Made by a program: the position numbers and the translations under genes. Of a stretch of DNA of 14,534 nucleotides, positions 5,906 to 12,705 are shown piece by piece. The stretch's first letter is position 1; the number at the start of each line of letters is the position of its first letter. Under the pieces are notes generated by a model that did no database searches, was not told the DNA's origin, and worked only from the letters and a program-made list of their open reading frames with translations. The DNA comes from an uncultured Oscillospiraceae bacterium (GTDB lineage: Bacteria > Bacillota_A > Clostridia > Oscillospirales > Oscillospiraceae): contig CAJTTS010000082.1 of NCBI GenBank assembly GCA_910579155.1, positions 1-14,534 on the forward strand. Reading direction: 5' to 3'.

Positions 5906-6517
5906 TCACACATAGAACCGCCAGGGAAAGTCGATGGCCTCCTCGGCGTAGTCGATGCCGATGCGCTTGCCCGCTTTGATGTCCAGGGGTTCCAGGTCCT
6001 CGGCGGGAGTGGCCAGCCCCAGCTCCTCCAGGCGCTGGCACAAAAACAGTCCCTGTGACCCGTGGGGCAGGCCGTTGAGCCGCCGGTCGATGTTCATTCC
6101 CGCGCACAGCTTGCCCGGACCGTTGAGAAAATTCTTTTTTTGGTACGCCGTCATATCCCCATACTTGCAATGGAAGCGGTTTTCTGCTATGATATCTTGG
6201 TTGTACCGGGGGGACAGGCCCCGGATGAGCACCGCCGCCGGTTCGCCCGGCCGCTCGGTGACAAAGTTGAGGCAGCAGTGCATCCCGTAAATCAGGTATA
6301 CATAGGCCGTTCCCGGCGGGGCGTAGAGGGTCTTGGTGCGCTCTGTCTTTCGGTAGTTGTAGGCGTGGCACGCCTTGTCCATGCGGCCGACGTAGGCCTC
6401 GGTTTCCGTGACGCGGGCGCACAGCGTGACGCCGCCGTACTGCCGCACCAGGTATTTGCCCACCAGGGCGCGGGCGATTTCCACCGTGTCGCCGTCGAAA
6501 AATGTCTGAGGGAGCAT
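5906..6517 (-). CDS. 3-methyladenine DNA glycosylase, AAG/MPG family
   Basis: Excises alkylated purines (3-methyladenine, hypoxanthine and related bases) to start base excision repair. The 203-residue length is normal for bacterial members. The active-site segment RVTETEAYVGRMDKACHAY contains the general-base glutamate (Glu40, by alignment with human Glu125), and GTAYVYLIYGMHCCLNFV holds the tyrosine that intercalates into DNA. The late family signature GPGKLCAGMNIDRRLNG is intact. ATG 6517 has AAAGGAG upstream. A TATACT -10 at 6550-6545 with a weak TTTTCA -35 is the likely promoter, in a 74-bp gap shared with the divergent transporter gene. Confidence 0.93.
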   Translation of the reverse strand: MLPQTFFDGDTVEIARALVGKYLVRQYGGVTLCARVTETEAYVGRMDKACHAYNYRKTERTKTLYAPPGTAYVYLIYGMHCCLNFVTERPGEPAAVLIRGLSPRYNQDIIAENRFHCKYGDMTAYQKKNFLNGPGKLCAGMNIDRRLNGLPHGSQGLFLCQRLEELGLATPAEDLEPLDIKAGKRIGIDYAEEAIDFPWRFYV

Positions 6518-6544
6518 GTTCCCGCTCCTTTCCCCTTTTTCTTT

Positions 6545-6573
6545 AGTATACCATTCCTGACCTCTTTTGAAAA
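6545..6573 (-). promoter_or_regulatory. Probable promoter of the DNA glycosylase gene
   Basis: On the minus strand TTTTCA (6573-6568), 17 bases, TATACT (6550-6545). The -10 is good and the -35 weak. No comparable plus-strand promoter for the divergent transporter was found in this short gap. Confidence 0.45.
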
Positions 6574-6591
6574 CCCGGAGTTGAACTTCTC

Positions 6592-7473
6592 ATGAACGAA
6601 AACACGCTGAAAAAACTGGCCAAGCCTATGATTGTGCTGGCCACCCTCATCTGGGGGTCCACCTTTTTCATCCTGAAGGATACCTTGGACGATGTGGATC
6701 TGATGTTCCTGCTGGCCTTCCGCTTTACCCTGGCGGCGGGGATTCTGGCCCTGGTGTTCTGGAAGCGGTGGAAGGCGATGGACCTGTGCTATCTGTGGCA
6801 GGGCGGGGTGCTGGGAGTACTGCTGGCCGCCGCCTACACGGTGCAGAACTACGGCCTGATGGACACCACCCCGGGGAAGAACGCTTTCTTCACCGCCGTG
6901 TACTGCGTCATCGTGCCGTTCCTGTACTGGGCCGTCGATCAGCTCCGCCCCAGCCGCTGGAACGTCCTCGCCGCGCTGTTGTGCGTGGCGGGGATCGGCT
7001 TCGTGTCCTGGGACGGGGGATTGGCCATGACGGGGGGCGATTTGCTTACCCTGCTGTCCGGATTCATCTACGCCTGCCACATCGTGGCGGTGGCCAAGTT
7101 TTCCCGGGGCCGGGACATCTTTATTCTCACGGTGCTCCAATTTGCCGCCACCGCTTTGTGTTGCTGGGCGGGGACTCTTTTCGTCACCCATGGCATTCCG
7201 GCGGACGGTCTGCCCCAGCGGGCCTGGTGGGTGCTGCTCTACCTGGCCATTGCCGCCACCTCCATCGCCCTGCTGTTCCAGAACGTGGGGCAGAAGTACA
7301 CAGACCCCTCCTCCGCCGCCCTGCTGCTCAGCCTGGAGGCCCCCTTCGGCGTGGCCTTCTCGGTGCTCTTTGGCGCAGAGCAGCCCGCCCCGCTGATGTA
7401 CCTGGGCTTCTGCCTCATCTTCCTGGCGGTGGTGTGCTCCGAGACCCAGTTCAAGTTCCTGCGCCGGGGGTAA
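6592..7473 (+). CDS. DMT-superfamily transporter with two EamA domains
   Basis: A 293-residue integral membrane protein with about ten hydrophobic helices arranged as two EamA repeats, the layout of small-metabolite exporters and importers of the drug/metabolite transporter superfamily. The first repeat starts with MIVLATLIWGSTFFILKD, and FRFTLAAGILAL and the TTPGKNAFFTAVY segment are typical. The second repeat ends with SSAALLLSLEAPFGVAFSVLFG, which matches the conserved SLEP-type segment of EamA. The substrate cannot be predicted. The ATG at 6592 has only GGAG (6577-6580) at a long spacing of 11 bases, so translation may be modest. It is divergent from the DNA glycosylase gene. Confidence 0.87.
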   Translation: MNENTLKKLAKPMIVLATLIWGSTFFILKDTLDDVDLMFLLAFRFTLAAGILALVFWKRWKAMDLCYLWQGGVLGVLLAAAYTVQNYGLMDTTPGKNAFFTAVYCVIVPFLYWAVDQLRPSRWNVLAALLCVAGIGFVSWDGGLAMTGGDLLTLLSGFIYACHIVAVAKFSRGRDIFILTVLQFAATALCCWAGTLFVTHGIPADGLPQRAWWVLLYLAIAATSIALLFQNVGQKYTDPSSAALLLSLEAPFGVAFSVLFGAEQPAPLMYLGFCLIFLAVVCSETQFKFLRRG

Positions 7474-7513
7474 GGGCTTTCCTTTTTTCTTTGAAAAGAT
7501 TGCAACGATACTT

Positions 7514-7558
7514 GCTTTTGCGCGGCAAAAGCTTAGTGGAGTGCGTCCCTGAAAGGGA
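7514..7558. repeat. Two small perfect hairpins after the transporter gene
   Basis: GCTTTTGC-GCG-GCAAAAGC (7514-7532) is followed by TCCCT-GAA-AGGGA (7546-7558). Neither is followed by a U-tract on either strand. They precede the 21-bp repeat at 7579 and may belong to the same dispersed repeat. The rest of the 7474-7643 gap holds no gene. Confidence 0.4.
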
Positions 7559-7578
7559 AAAAAGGAGGCGAAAAAAGA

Positions 7579-7599
7579 AACTTTTAGACTACTTCTATT
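7579..7599 (+). repeat. Left copy of a 21-bp inverted repeat
   Basis: A 21-bp block beginning AACTTTTAGACTA and ending TTCTATT recurs in inverted orientation at 8963-8983 with a single mismatch (C/T at the 14th base). The two copies bracket the methyltransferase gene and the hairpin-rich block. Confidence 0.65.
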
Positions 7600-7643
7600 T
7601 CAAGAGAAGATTTGTCAAGGGTATTTTTACCAAAAACTGGAAT

Positions 7644-8444
7644 TTATAGCTGCTCGATTTTTCTGCATATATATAGCAAGTGTGTCTGAGTTCCCAGCAA
7701 CTCTCTCTTTTCACAGGTTTTCAAATGGTATTCGGAAAACAGCCGGAAATCTTCATCGGACAAATGCATGACATGTGCTTTTTCAGCCAACTCTAAAACA
7801 CTGTCCGTTCCCGCAAGCGCGATTTTCTGAACAGGCTTTCCCGAAAACAGTTCCTCAAACTCTTCTATATCGAAGCCAGTAAACCCCTGCTCTGTGAAAT
7901 GCCTCACTTGGAAGTCCGCGTCGAAATTTTCTTCTATACCCTCCCGGAAGTTTCCCAAAAGGTAGTTGTTATACATGATTGAATAAATGGAAAGAAAAGC
8001 CGCCATAATGACGCCGCCCGGCTTTGATACCCGAATCGCCTCGTCCAGCGCTCTATGCTGTTCCGCTTTCTCAAATAGATGATACATCGGCCCCAGAACA
8101 AGCACCGCGTCAAAGCTGTTATCCGCAAAGAGGCTCAAGTCCTCAGCGTCACCCTGATAAGAAGTGATGTTCTCCAAGCCAGCAGCGTTTCGCCTTAAAA
8201 TTTCCAGGTTATTTCCCACAAGCTCCACGGCCGTCACATCATATCCTTCCATGGCCAGCGCAATGGAATATCGACCTGTGCCCGCGCCCACTTCCAGGAT
8301 TTTTGACGTAAACGGCACAAACTTATGGATATAGTTCATCGTGGTCAAGTATTCCAGTTGACCATGGCGGCTGCGTGTAAGGCGGCTATCTTCATTTTTT
8401 TCTTTTCCGCTGTACAGGATGTTCATTATTTCTGTCCGTTCCAT
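7644..8444 (-). CDS. Class I SAM-dependent methyltransferase, substrate unknown
   Basis: A 266-residue cytoplasmic Rossmann-fold methyltransferase. Motif I is KILEVGAGTGRYSIALAMEG, followed by a VELVGNNLE acidic strand end, GDAEDLSLFADNSFDAVLVLGPMYHL (the motif IV region) and IRVSKPGGVIMAAF, the Methyltransf_11/25 pattern; the target could be a small molecule, RNA or protein. ATG 8444 is chosen because GGAGG lies 5 bases upstream; the in-frame ATG at 8477 has no binding site. The gene is visibly AT-richer than its neighbours, uses AGA, AAA and TTA codons more freely, and sits between inverted repeats, which suggests acquisition by transfer. Confidence 0.88.
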   Translation of the reverse strand: MERTEIMNILYSGKEKNEDSRLTRSRHGQLEYLTTMNYIHKFVPFTSKILEVGAGTGRYSIALAMEGYDVTAVELVGNNLEILRRNAAGLENITSYQGDAEDLSLFADNSFDAVLVLGPMYHLFEKAEQHRALDEAIRVSKPGGVIMAAFLSIYSIMYNNYLLGNFREGIEENFDADFQVRHFTEQGFTGFDIEEFEELFSGKPVQKIALAGTDSVLELAEKAHVMHLSDEDFRLFSEYHLKTCEKRELLGTQTHLLYICRKIEQL

Positions 8445-8491
8445 ATTGTCCTCCGTATAAAATTCCGCTTTGCTCAACTTGACTGAAATTG

Positions 8492-8520
8492 ATTATAGCA
8501 CATCGGTAGCCGCCAATCAA
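8492..8520 (-). promoter_or_regulatory. Strong extended -10 promoter of the methyltransferase gene
   Basis: On the minus strand TTGATT (8520-8515), 17 bases, then consensus TATAAT (8497-8492) preceded by TGC, an extended -10. Transcription would start near 8486, about 40 bases before the ATG. It abuts the hairpin-rich block, which therefore lies upstream of the transcript. Confidence 0.75.
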
Positions 8521-8549
8521 TTGTTTTTATACGGTGTGGTAGTAGTGGC

Positions 8550-8946
8550 AAGCAATGCACCGGTATATACCCGGTGCTGCTTGTTGGTGGCCGAAGGCCC
8601 CCAAGCCCCCAGTGCATCGACGCAGCTACGTCCGATGCACAAGCCGCCGTTGGCGTCTGCTGGTATATACTGGCAGGGAAGGGCACCTTCGGTGGAGCCG
8701 CCCCCGGAGGGCGCACGGCTGCCGTCAGGCAGTACCACCATCGCGCCCTGGCAGGTGGTGGGTAAGTGCGCTCTTAGCAGAGGGCCTATAAAGAGAACGG
8801 AGCGCCCAGGTCATCCCCGGACGCTCCCGCTTCGGTTCTCTCCTGCTGGTCAATCACCGCCCCTCCAGCCTGTGCCATTCTGCCACAAATGAACCGCAGT
8901 CAATGTAATGTAGTGGCCTGGTGAAACCACCCTTTATACATTACAT
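8550..8946. other. GC-rich non-coding block packed with hairpins (candidate structured RNA or mobile repeat)
   Basis: About ten stems stand almost end to end: AAGCA-(AT)-GCACCGG/CCGGTGC-TGCTT (8550-8582), GGCC-GAA-GGCC (8589-8599), GTGCATCG/CGATGCAC (8612-8640), CTGC/GCAG around GTATATAC (about 8659-8675), CACC-TTC-GGTG (8684-8694), CGCCC/GGGCG (8699-8713), CTGCC-GTCA-GGCAG (8719-8732), ACCACC/GGTGGT (8734-8759), AGAGAAC-GGAGCG/CGCTCC-(7)-GTTCTCT (8792-8841) and ATGTAATGTA/TACATTACAT (8903-8946). The octamer GTATATAC occurs twice, exactly 100 bp apart, at 8563 and 8663. Short open frames exist on both strands but none has a ribosome binding site. The block could be a large non-coding RNA or a non-autonomous mobile repeat; the strand is undetermined. 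Confidence 0.45.
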
Positions 8947-8962
8947 CTCAGCACAGCTTTTC

Positions 8963-8983
8963 AATAGAAATAGTCTAAAAGTT
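8963..8983 (-). repeat. Right copy of the 21-bp inverted repeat
   Basis: The reverse complement of this block matches 7579-7599 in 20 of 21 bases. Partial similarity (AAAG and A-rich runs) continues just outside it, as expected of a decayed dispersed repeat or of element ends. Confidence 0.65.
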
Positions 8984-9040
8984 CTTTCTGGTTCTTGCTG
9001 TCACGCTTCGCCTGTTCGCAACGCGCGGCTTCCCTCCGTC

Positions 9041-9083
9041 TCAGGCAAAACCCAGTCCCGCTTTGCGGGTCTTGGGCTTTTGC
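9041..9083. terminator. Long imperfect hairpin downstream of the hydrolase gene
   Basis: AGGCAAAA-CCCA-CCCGC pairs with GCGGG-TGGG-TTTTGCCT around loop TTT, with a few bulged bases. It lies about 25 bases after the minus-strand hydrolase stop codon. TTTT runs are within the stem rather than after it, so it is a plausible but non-classical terminator, or part of the repeat that includes 8963-8983. Apart from it and that repeat, 8947-9108 holds nothing recognisable. Confidence 0.4.
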
Positions 9084-9108
9084 CTTCGCTTCGGTCCATC
9101 CGCGCTGC

Positions 9109-10047
9109 TCACGACGGCTCCGCGCTTCTCTTCTCCAGCCAGGCCAGCACGTCGGCGTAGACCTCGCCCTTATTGATCTCATTGAGCATCTCGTGGCGTC
9201 CGCCTGGATAGAGCTTCATGGTTAAGTCGGCGGTGCCGTGGTCCTTGAAAAAGCCATACACCTTTTTGACCCCCTCGCCGTTGGAACCCACCGGGTCCCG
9301 GTCGCCGGAGAACAGGTAGATGGGGGTGCGGGGGTCCATCTGGGACAGGGCCTCCTCGCTGGAGATGTACTGCAAGCCCCCCATCATGTCGCGGAACATT
9401 CCGGCGGTGGGTTGGAACGTACAGAAGGGGTCCTTCAAATAGGCGTCCACCACCGCCTCGTCCCGGCAAATCCAGTCCGCGCTGGTGCGGTTGGGCTTGA
9501 ACTGCTCGTTGTACGCCCCCAGAGACAGCTTGTAAACCAGGGCGCTGACGGCCTCCGGGCCCCGGAGCGCGCAGACAGTGGAGGCCACCGCCTTGCCCGA
9601 GGCCACCAGGACGGGTTTTTCCTGGCCGGTGCCGGACAGGATGCAGCCATCCACCGTGCCGGGGTAGGCGCACAGGTAGGTCCGGGCCAGGAAGGAGCCC
9701 ATGGAGTGGCCCAGCAGGAAATAGGGGACGCCGGGGTATTTCTCCCCCATCAGCACCCGCAGCTTCCGCACGTCGGAGGTGACCAGGGTCCAGCCGTTTT
9801 TCTTGCCGAAATAGCCGTATTTGCCGTCGTCCACCGTTTTGCCGTGGCCCAGGTGGTCCTCCCCGCACACCACAAAGCCGTGGTCCGCCAGGTAGCGGGC
9901 GAAGTGGTCGTACCGCCCGGCGTACTCCGCCACGCCGTGGACGATCTGCACCACGGCCTTCGGTTTGCCCTCGGGCGTCCACAGGCTGACGTTGCAGTTG
10001 TGAACGCCGTCTTTGGAGGGAAAGGTAAATTCCGTAAAATTCGTCAT
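9109..10047 (-). CDS. Alpha/beta hydrolase, lysophospholipase/monoglyceride-lipase type
   Basis: A 312-residue cytoplasmic serine hydrolase of the Hydrolase_4 family, whose members cleave lysophospholipids or monoacylglycerols. The oxyanion region is VVQIVHGVAEYAGRYDHFARYLADHGF, GEDHLGHGKT follows, the nucleophile elbow is GHSMGS (Ser115), the acid is in FSGDRDPVG (Asp251 is the likely one) and the base is His285 in GGRHEMLNE. The triad is complete and the length is usual. No signal peptide is seen. ATG 10047 is preceded by GGGGTG. A consensus promoter lies upstream (separate entry). Its 3' end borders the repeat-rich region, but the protein reads intact to the stop. The true lipid substrate is not known. 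Confidence 0.9.
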   Translation of the reverse strand: MTNFTEFTFPSKDGVHNCNVSLWTPEGKPKAVVQIVHGVAEYAGRYDHFARYLADHGFVVCGEDHLGHGKTVDDGKYGYFGKKNGWTLVTSDVRKLRVLMGEKYPGVPYFLLGHSMGSFLARTYLCAYPGTVDGCILSGTGQEKPVLVASGKAVASTVCALRGPEAVSALVYKLSLGAYNEQFKPNRTSADWICRDEAVVDAYLKDPFCTFQPTAGMFRDMMGGLQYISSEEALSQMDPRTPIYLFSGDRDPVGSNGEGVKKVYGFFKDHGTADLTMKLYPGGRHEMLNEINKGEVYADVLAWLEKRSAEPS

Positions 10048-10068
10048 AATTTGTTCACCCCAACTGTG

Positions 10069-10096
10069 TTGTTTTGTGGTATCATTAGTTTAATAT
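10069..10096 (+). promoter_or_regulatory. Probable promoter of the S41 protease gene
   Basis: TTGTTT (10069-10074), 16 bases, TAATAT (10091-10096) on the plus strand. It overlaps the divergent hydrolase promoter almost completely, so the two transcripts may compete for polymerase. Confidence 0.4.
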
Positions 10097-10115
10097 GCTC
10101 TGGCCTATTTGTCAA
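10087..10115 (-). promoter_or_regulatory. Consensus promoter of the hydrolase gene
   Basis: On the minus strand TTGACA (10115-10110), exactly 17 bases, TAAACT (10092-10087). The -35 overlaps the palindrome GTCAATTGAC (10111-10120). Confidence 0.7.
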
Positions 10116-10153
10116 TTGACGAAACGCCCCTGGGCGCAAAAAGGAGAACCGCT

Positions 10154-12049
10154 ATGAAAAAATACCTGTCCCGTGTCATCGCCGCCTTTCTGGCGCTGAC
10201 GTTGCTGGCCGCCCCCGCCTCCGCCCTTACGGTGGATCAGGCGCTGGAGCTGCTGGAGGAAAACTACTACTTCGACATCCCGGAGCAGGCCTATGAGGCC
10301 GCTACGCTGGAGGAACTGTTGCAGTTCCTGGGCGACCCCTACACCGAATACATGAGCGCGGAGCAGTACGCCGCCTTTGTGGATCTGGTGGAGTCCACCG
10401 TGGACATGGTGGGCGTGGGCGTGGTCATCAACTTCACCGACCAGGGGATACTGATCCGGGAGGTGCTGTCCGGCGGCAGCGCCCTGGAGGCGGGGCTTCA
10501 GCCCGGCGACCTGATCGTGGCCATTGACGGGACCTCCTGCGTCCCCGCCGGGGAGGAGCAGCGCGACCTCATGCTGGGCGAGGAGGGGACGAAAGTCACC
10601 GTCACCGTGCTGCGGGACGGCGAAACCCATGACTATACCCTCACCCGCCGCCCGGTGCACATCCCAAACACCGAGATCACCCTGTTGGAGGGCGGCGTGG
10701 GCTATGTGGACTGCAACAGCTTCGGCACCGACACCGGCGAACTCTTTACCCAGGGCCTGAAAGAGTATGACGACCAGGTGGATTACTGGCTGGTGGACCT
10801 GCGGGACAACGTGGGCGGCTACGCGGACGCCGCCGCCGACATGCTGGCCGCGCTGAGCGGGCCGGGCCGGTACATCTATTTCGAGTATAAGGACGGACAG
10901 GTGGGCTACTATGGCCGCACCACCCAGACCGTCAGCGATAAGCCGGTGCTCCTGCTGGTGAACGATAGCAGCGCCAGCGCCTCCGAGGCCCTGGCCGCCG
11001 GCGTCCGGGACCTGGAGCGCGGCATCGTCATCGGCAGCCGCACCTTTGGCAAGGGCGTGGGGCAGAATGTCTTTGACGAGAGCTCCGATCCCACGTACTT
11101 TGACGGCGACTGTCTGAAGATCACCACCGGCCGTTTCTACTCCGCCAAGGGGAACACCACCGACAAGATCGGCGTCATCCCCACCCTGCTGGTGGACGAC
11201 GGCTATACCGAGGCGGTGGCCCTGGCCCTCACCGGCGGCGACCGGGATAACGCGAAGCTGTGCCTGATCCCCGACTCCGTACCCTTTTATGTGGACCCGG
11301 ACACGCCGGACGACGTGCTGCGGGTACTGCTGGAGGCCATTCCGCCCCAGATGCCGGTGTTCTACAGCGCCGCGCCCGGCGCGGTCTTTAACCAGTACAC
11401 CCCTGCTGAGATCGCCGAAAAGCTGGGCCTGGAGTTGGAAAGCCGCTGGTTCTCCGACGTGGAGGACAGCCCCTACGCCTTTGCCATCAACGCCATGGGG
11501 GCCTACCGGCTGCTCAACGGCACCTCCTCCGGCGTGTTCGGCCCTGAGGGGCAGCTCACCCGCGCCCAGCTCTGCGTCATGTTGGCCCGGGTGCTCAACG
11601 TGACCTCCGCCGGCTTCGACCGGTTCAGCGACGTGGACGGCCGCGCCTGGTACGCCGGGGGTGTGAACGCCATGGCGGAGCTGGGCCTGGTCAACGGCGT
11701 GGGCGGCGGGAAATTTGACCCGGACAGCCCCGTTACCCAGGAGCAGTTCCTGGCCATCATGGGCCGGACGGCCCGGTATATCAACTTCGCCTTGGACGCC
11801 TATGGCCTGCAGGTGGAGGAGCACGCGAACAGTCTGCCTATGGATATGCGGCAGGGCCTGGCCTCCTTCTCCGACTGGGCGAAAAGCGACGTGTCCGTGC
11901 TGGCCTGGGGGCTGCAGGACACCATGGACGCCAGGGGGGACATGCTGTACACCGCCCTGAAAAACATCGACCCCTCCGCCCCCATCCTCCGGGAGGAGGC
12001 CGCCGCGGGGATGTACGCGGTGCTGAAGGGGCTGGACATCCTTCCCTAA
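10154..12049 (+). CDS. Exported S41 (C-terminal processing) protease with PDZ and SLH domains
   Basis: A 631-residue exported protein. Residues 1-24 form a signal peptide ending APASA. A short helical prodomain-like part precedes a PDZ domain (about 85-165, GVGVVI...GLQPGDLIVAIDG). The S41 protease core (about 180-370) contains VGYVDCNSF, LVDLRDNVGGY, NDSSASASEA and GSRTFGKGVGQ. Ser275, Lys300 and Gln304 have the 25- and 4-residue spacing of the CtpB Ser309/Lys334/Gln338 triad, so it should be active. The C-terminal third (about 445-630) carries SLH-type repeats (FSDVE...YAFAINAMGAYRLLNGTSSGVFGPEGQLTRAQL and a second copy), which normally hold proteins to the cell wall. ATG 10154 has AAGGAG 7 bases upstream; an earlier in-frame start at 10109 would lie in the promoter region. 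Confidence 0.92.
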   Translation: MKKYLSRVIAAFLALTLLAAPASALTVDQALELLEENYYFDIPEQAYEAATLEELLQFLGDPYTEYMSAEQYAAFVDLVESTVDMVGVGVVINFTDQGILIREVLSGGSALEAGLQPGDLIVAIDGTSCVPAGEEQRDLMLGEEGTKVTVTVLRDGETHDYTLTRRPVHIPNTEITLLEGGVGYVDCNSFGTDTGELFTQGLKEYDDQVDYWLVDLRDNVGGYADAAADMLAALSGPGRYIYFEYKDGQVGYYGRTTQTVSDKPVLLLVNDSSASASEALAAGVRDLERGIVIGSRTFGKGVGQNVFDESSDPTYFDGDCLKITTGRFYSAKGNTTDKIGVIPTLLVDDGYTEAVALALTGGDRDNAKLCLIPDSVPFYVDPDTPDDVLRVLLEAIPPQMPVFYSAAPGAVFNQYTPAEIAEKLGLELESRWFSDVEDSPYAFAINAMGAYRLLNGTSSGVFGPEGQLTRAQLCVMLARVLNVTSAGFDRFSDVDGRAWYAGGVNAMAELGLVNGVGGGKFDPDSPVTQEQFLAIMGRTARYINFALDAYGLQVEEHANSLPMDMRQGLASFSDWAKSDVSVLAWGLQDTMDARGDMLYTALKNIDPSAPILREEAAAGMYAVLKGLDILP

Positions 12050-12057
12050 ACGCGTTT

Positions 12058-12088
12058 GACAGCCAAGACCCGCCCGGTCTTGGCTGTC
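12058..12088 (+). terminator. Perfect 13-bp hairpin between the protease gene and queH
   Basis: GACAGCCAAGACC (12058-12070) pairs perfectly with GGTCTTGGCTGTC (12076-12088) around CGCCC. It begins 9 bases after the protease stop codon. The sequence after it (TCACTCTG) has no U-tract, so termination may be partial, allowing read-through into queH 30 bases later; it could also protect the upstream 3' end. Confidence 0.5.
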
Positions 12089-12117
12089 TCACTCTGTGAT
12101 AGAAAGGAGGCGTGCCC

Positions 12118-12705
12118 ATGGGCACCCTGCTCCATATCTGCTGTGCGCCCTGCTCCGTGGCCTGCGTCAAAATGCTGCGGAAGGAGGGGACGGAGCCCAC
12201 CGGCTTCTGGTACAACCCCAACATCCACCCCTTCCAGGAGTACAAGGCCCGGCGGGACACCCTGCGGCAATACGCCCGGGATATCGGCTTGGAGCTGCGG
12301 GAGGAGGACTTCTACGGCCTGCGTCTCTTTACCGCCGCCGTGGCCCAGGACAGCGACCACCGCTGTGGGTACTGCTACGCCTGCCGGATGGAGCGCACGG
12401 CGCAGTATGCCGCCGAAAATGGCTTTGACCGCTTTTCCACCACCCTGCTGGTGTCCCCCTACCAGGACCGGGAGCTGATCTGCGCCACCGGGGCGAGGAT
12501 GGGGGAGCGGTACGGCGTGGAGTTCGTCCCCTATGATTTCCGCCCCCGCTTCCGGGAGGGACAGGAGGAGGCCCGGGCTCTGGGGCTTTACATGCAGAAA
12601 TACTGTGGTTGCGTGTACAGTGAGGAGGACCGTTTCTCCAACCGTCGGAAGAAGGAGCTTCACAAGCTCCACAAGGCCCAGGGAAGGGGGGAGCGCCAGT
12701 GCTGA
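12118..12705 (+). CDS. queH: Epoxyqueuosine reductase QueH
   Basis: QueH performs the last step of queuosine synthesis, reducing epoxyqueuosine to queuosine at the wobble position of GUN-anticodon tRNAs; it is the non-cobalamin replacement of QueG in many Firmicutes. The 195-residue protein has the family's cysteine sets: LHICCAPCS (Cys8, 9, 12), HRCGYCYACR (Cys83, 86, 89) and YCGCVYSEEDR (Cys163, 165), which hold an iron-sulfur cluster and the paired metal site. FWYNPNIHPFQEY is also typical. ATG 12118 has AAAGGAGG at 7 bases; GTG 12112, in frame, is only one base from that site and is rejected. It overlaps the rRNA methyltransferase gene by 7 bases, so the two RNA-modification genes are translationally coupled. 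Confidence 0.94.
   Translation: MGTLLHICCAPCSVACVKMLRKEGTEPTGFWYNPNIHPFQEYKARRDTLRQYARDIGLELREEDFYGLRLFTAAVAQDSDHRCGYCYACRMERTAQYAAENGFDRFSTTLLVSPYQDRELICATGARMGERYGVEFVPYDFRPRFREGQEEARALGLYMQKYCGCVYSEEDRFSNRRKKELHKLHKAQGRGERQC

Noticed and set aside
8517..8741. A 74-residue minus-strand open frame (MVVLPDGSRAPSGG...) in the hairpin block
   Set aside because: It has no ribosome binding site before its ATG, and its sequence is laid over several perfect stems, as are overlapping frames on the other strand. The structure explains the block better than coding. Homologues with codon-position conservation would reverse this.
8550..8946. CRISPR array
   Set aside because: The repeated octamer GTATATAC occurs only twice and the stems differ from one another; there is no regular direct repeat with spacers, and no cas gene is in view.
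10112..11824. A 570-residue minus-strand open frame opposite the S41 protease
   Set aside because: Shadow frame in GC-rich DNA: very rich in His, Gln, Gly and Val, no domain, and it lies wholly opposite a protease with intact catalytic residues, signal peptide and ribosome binding site.
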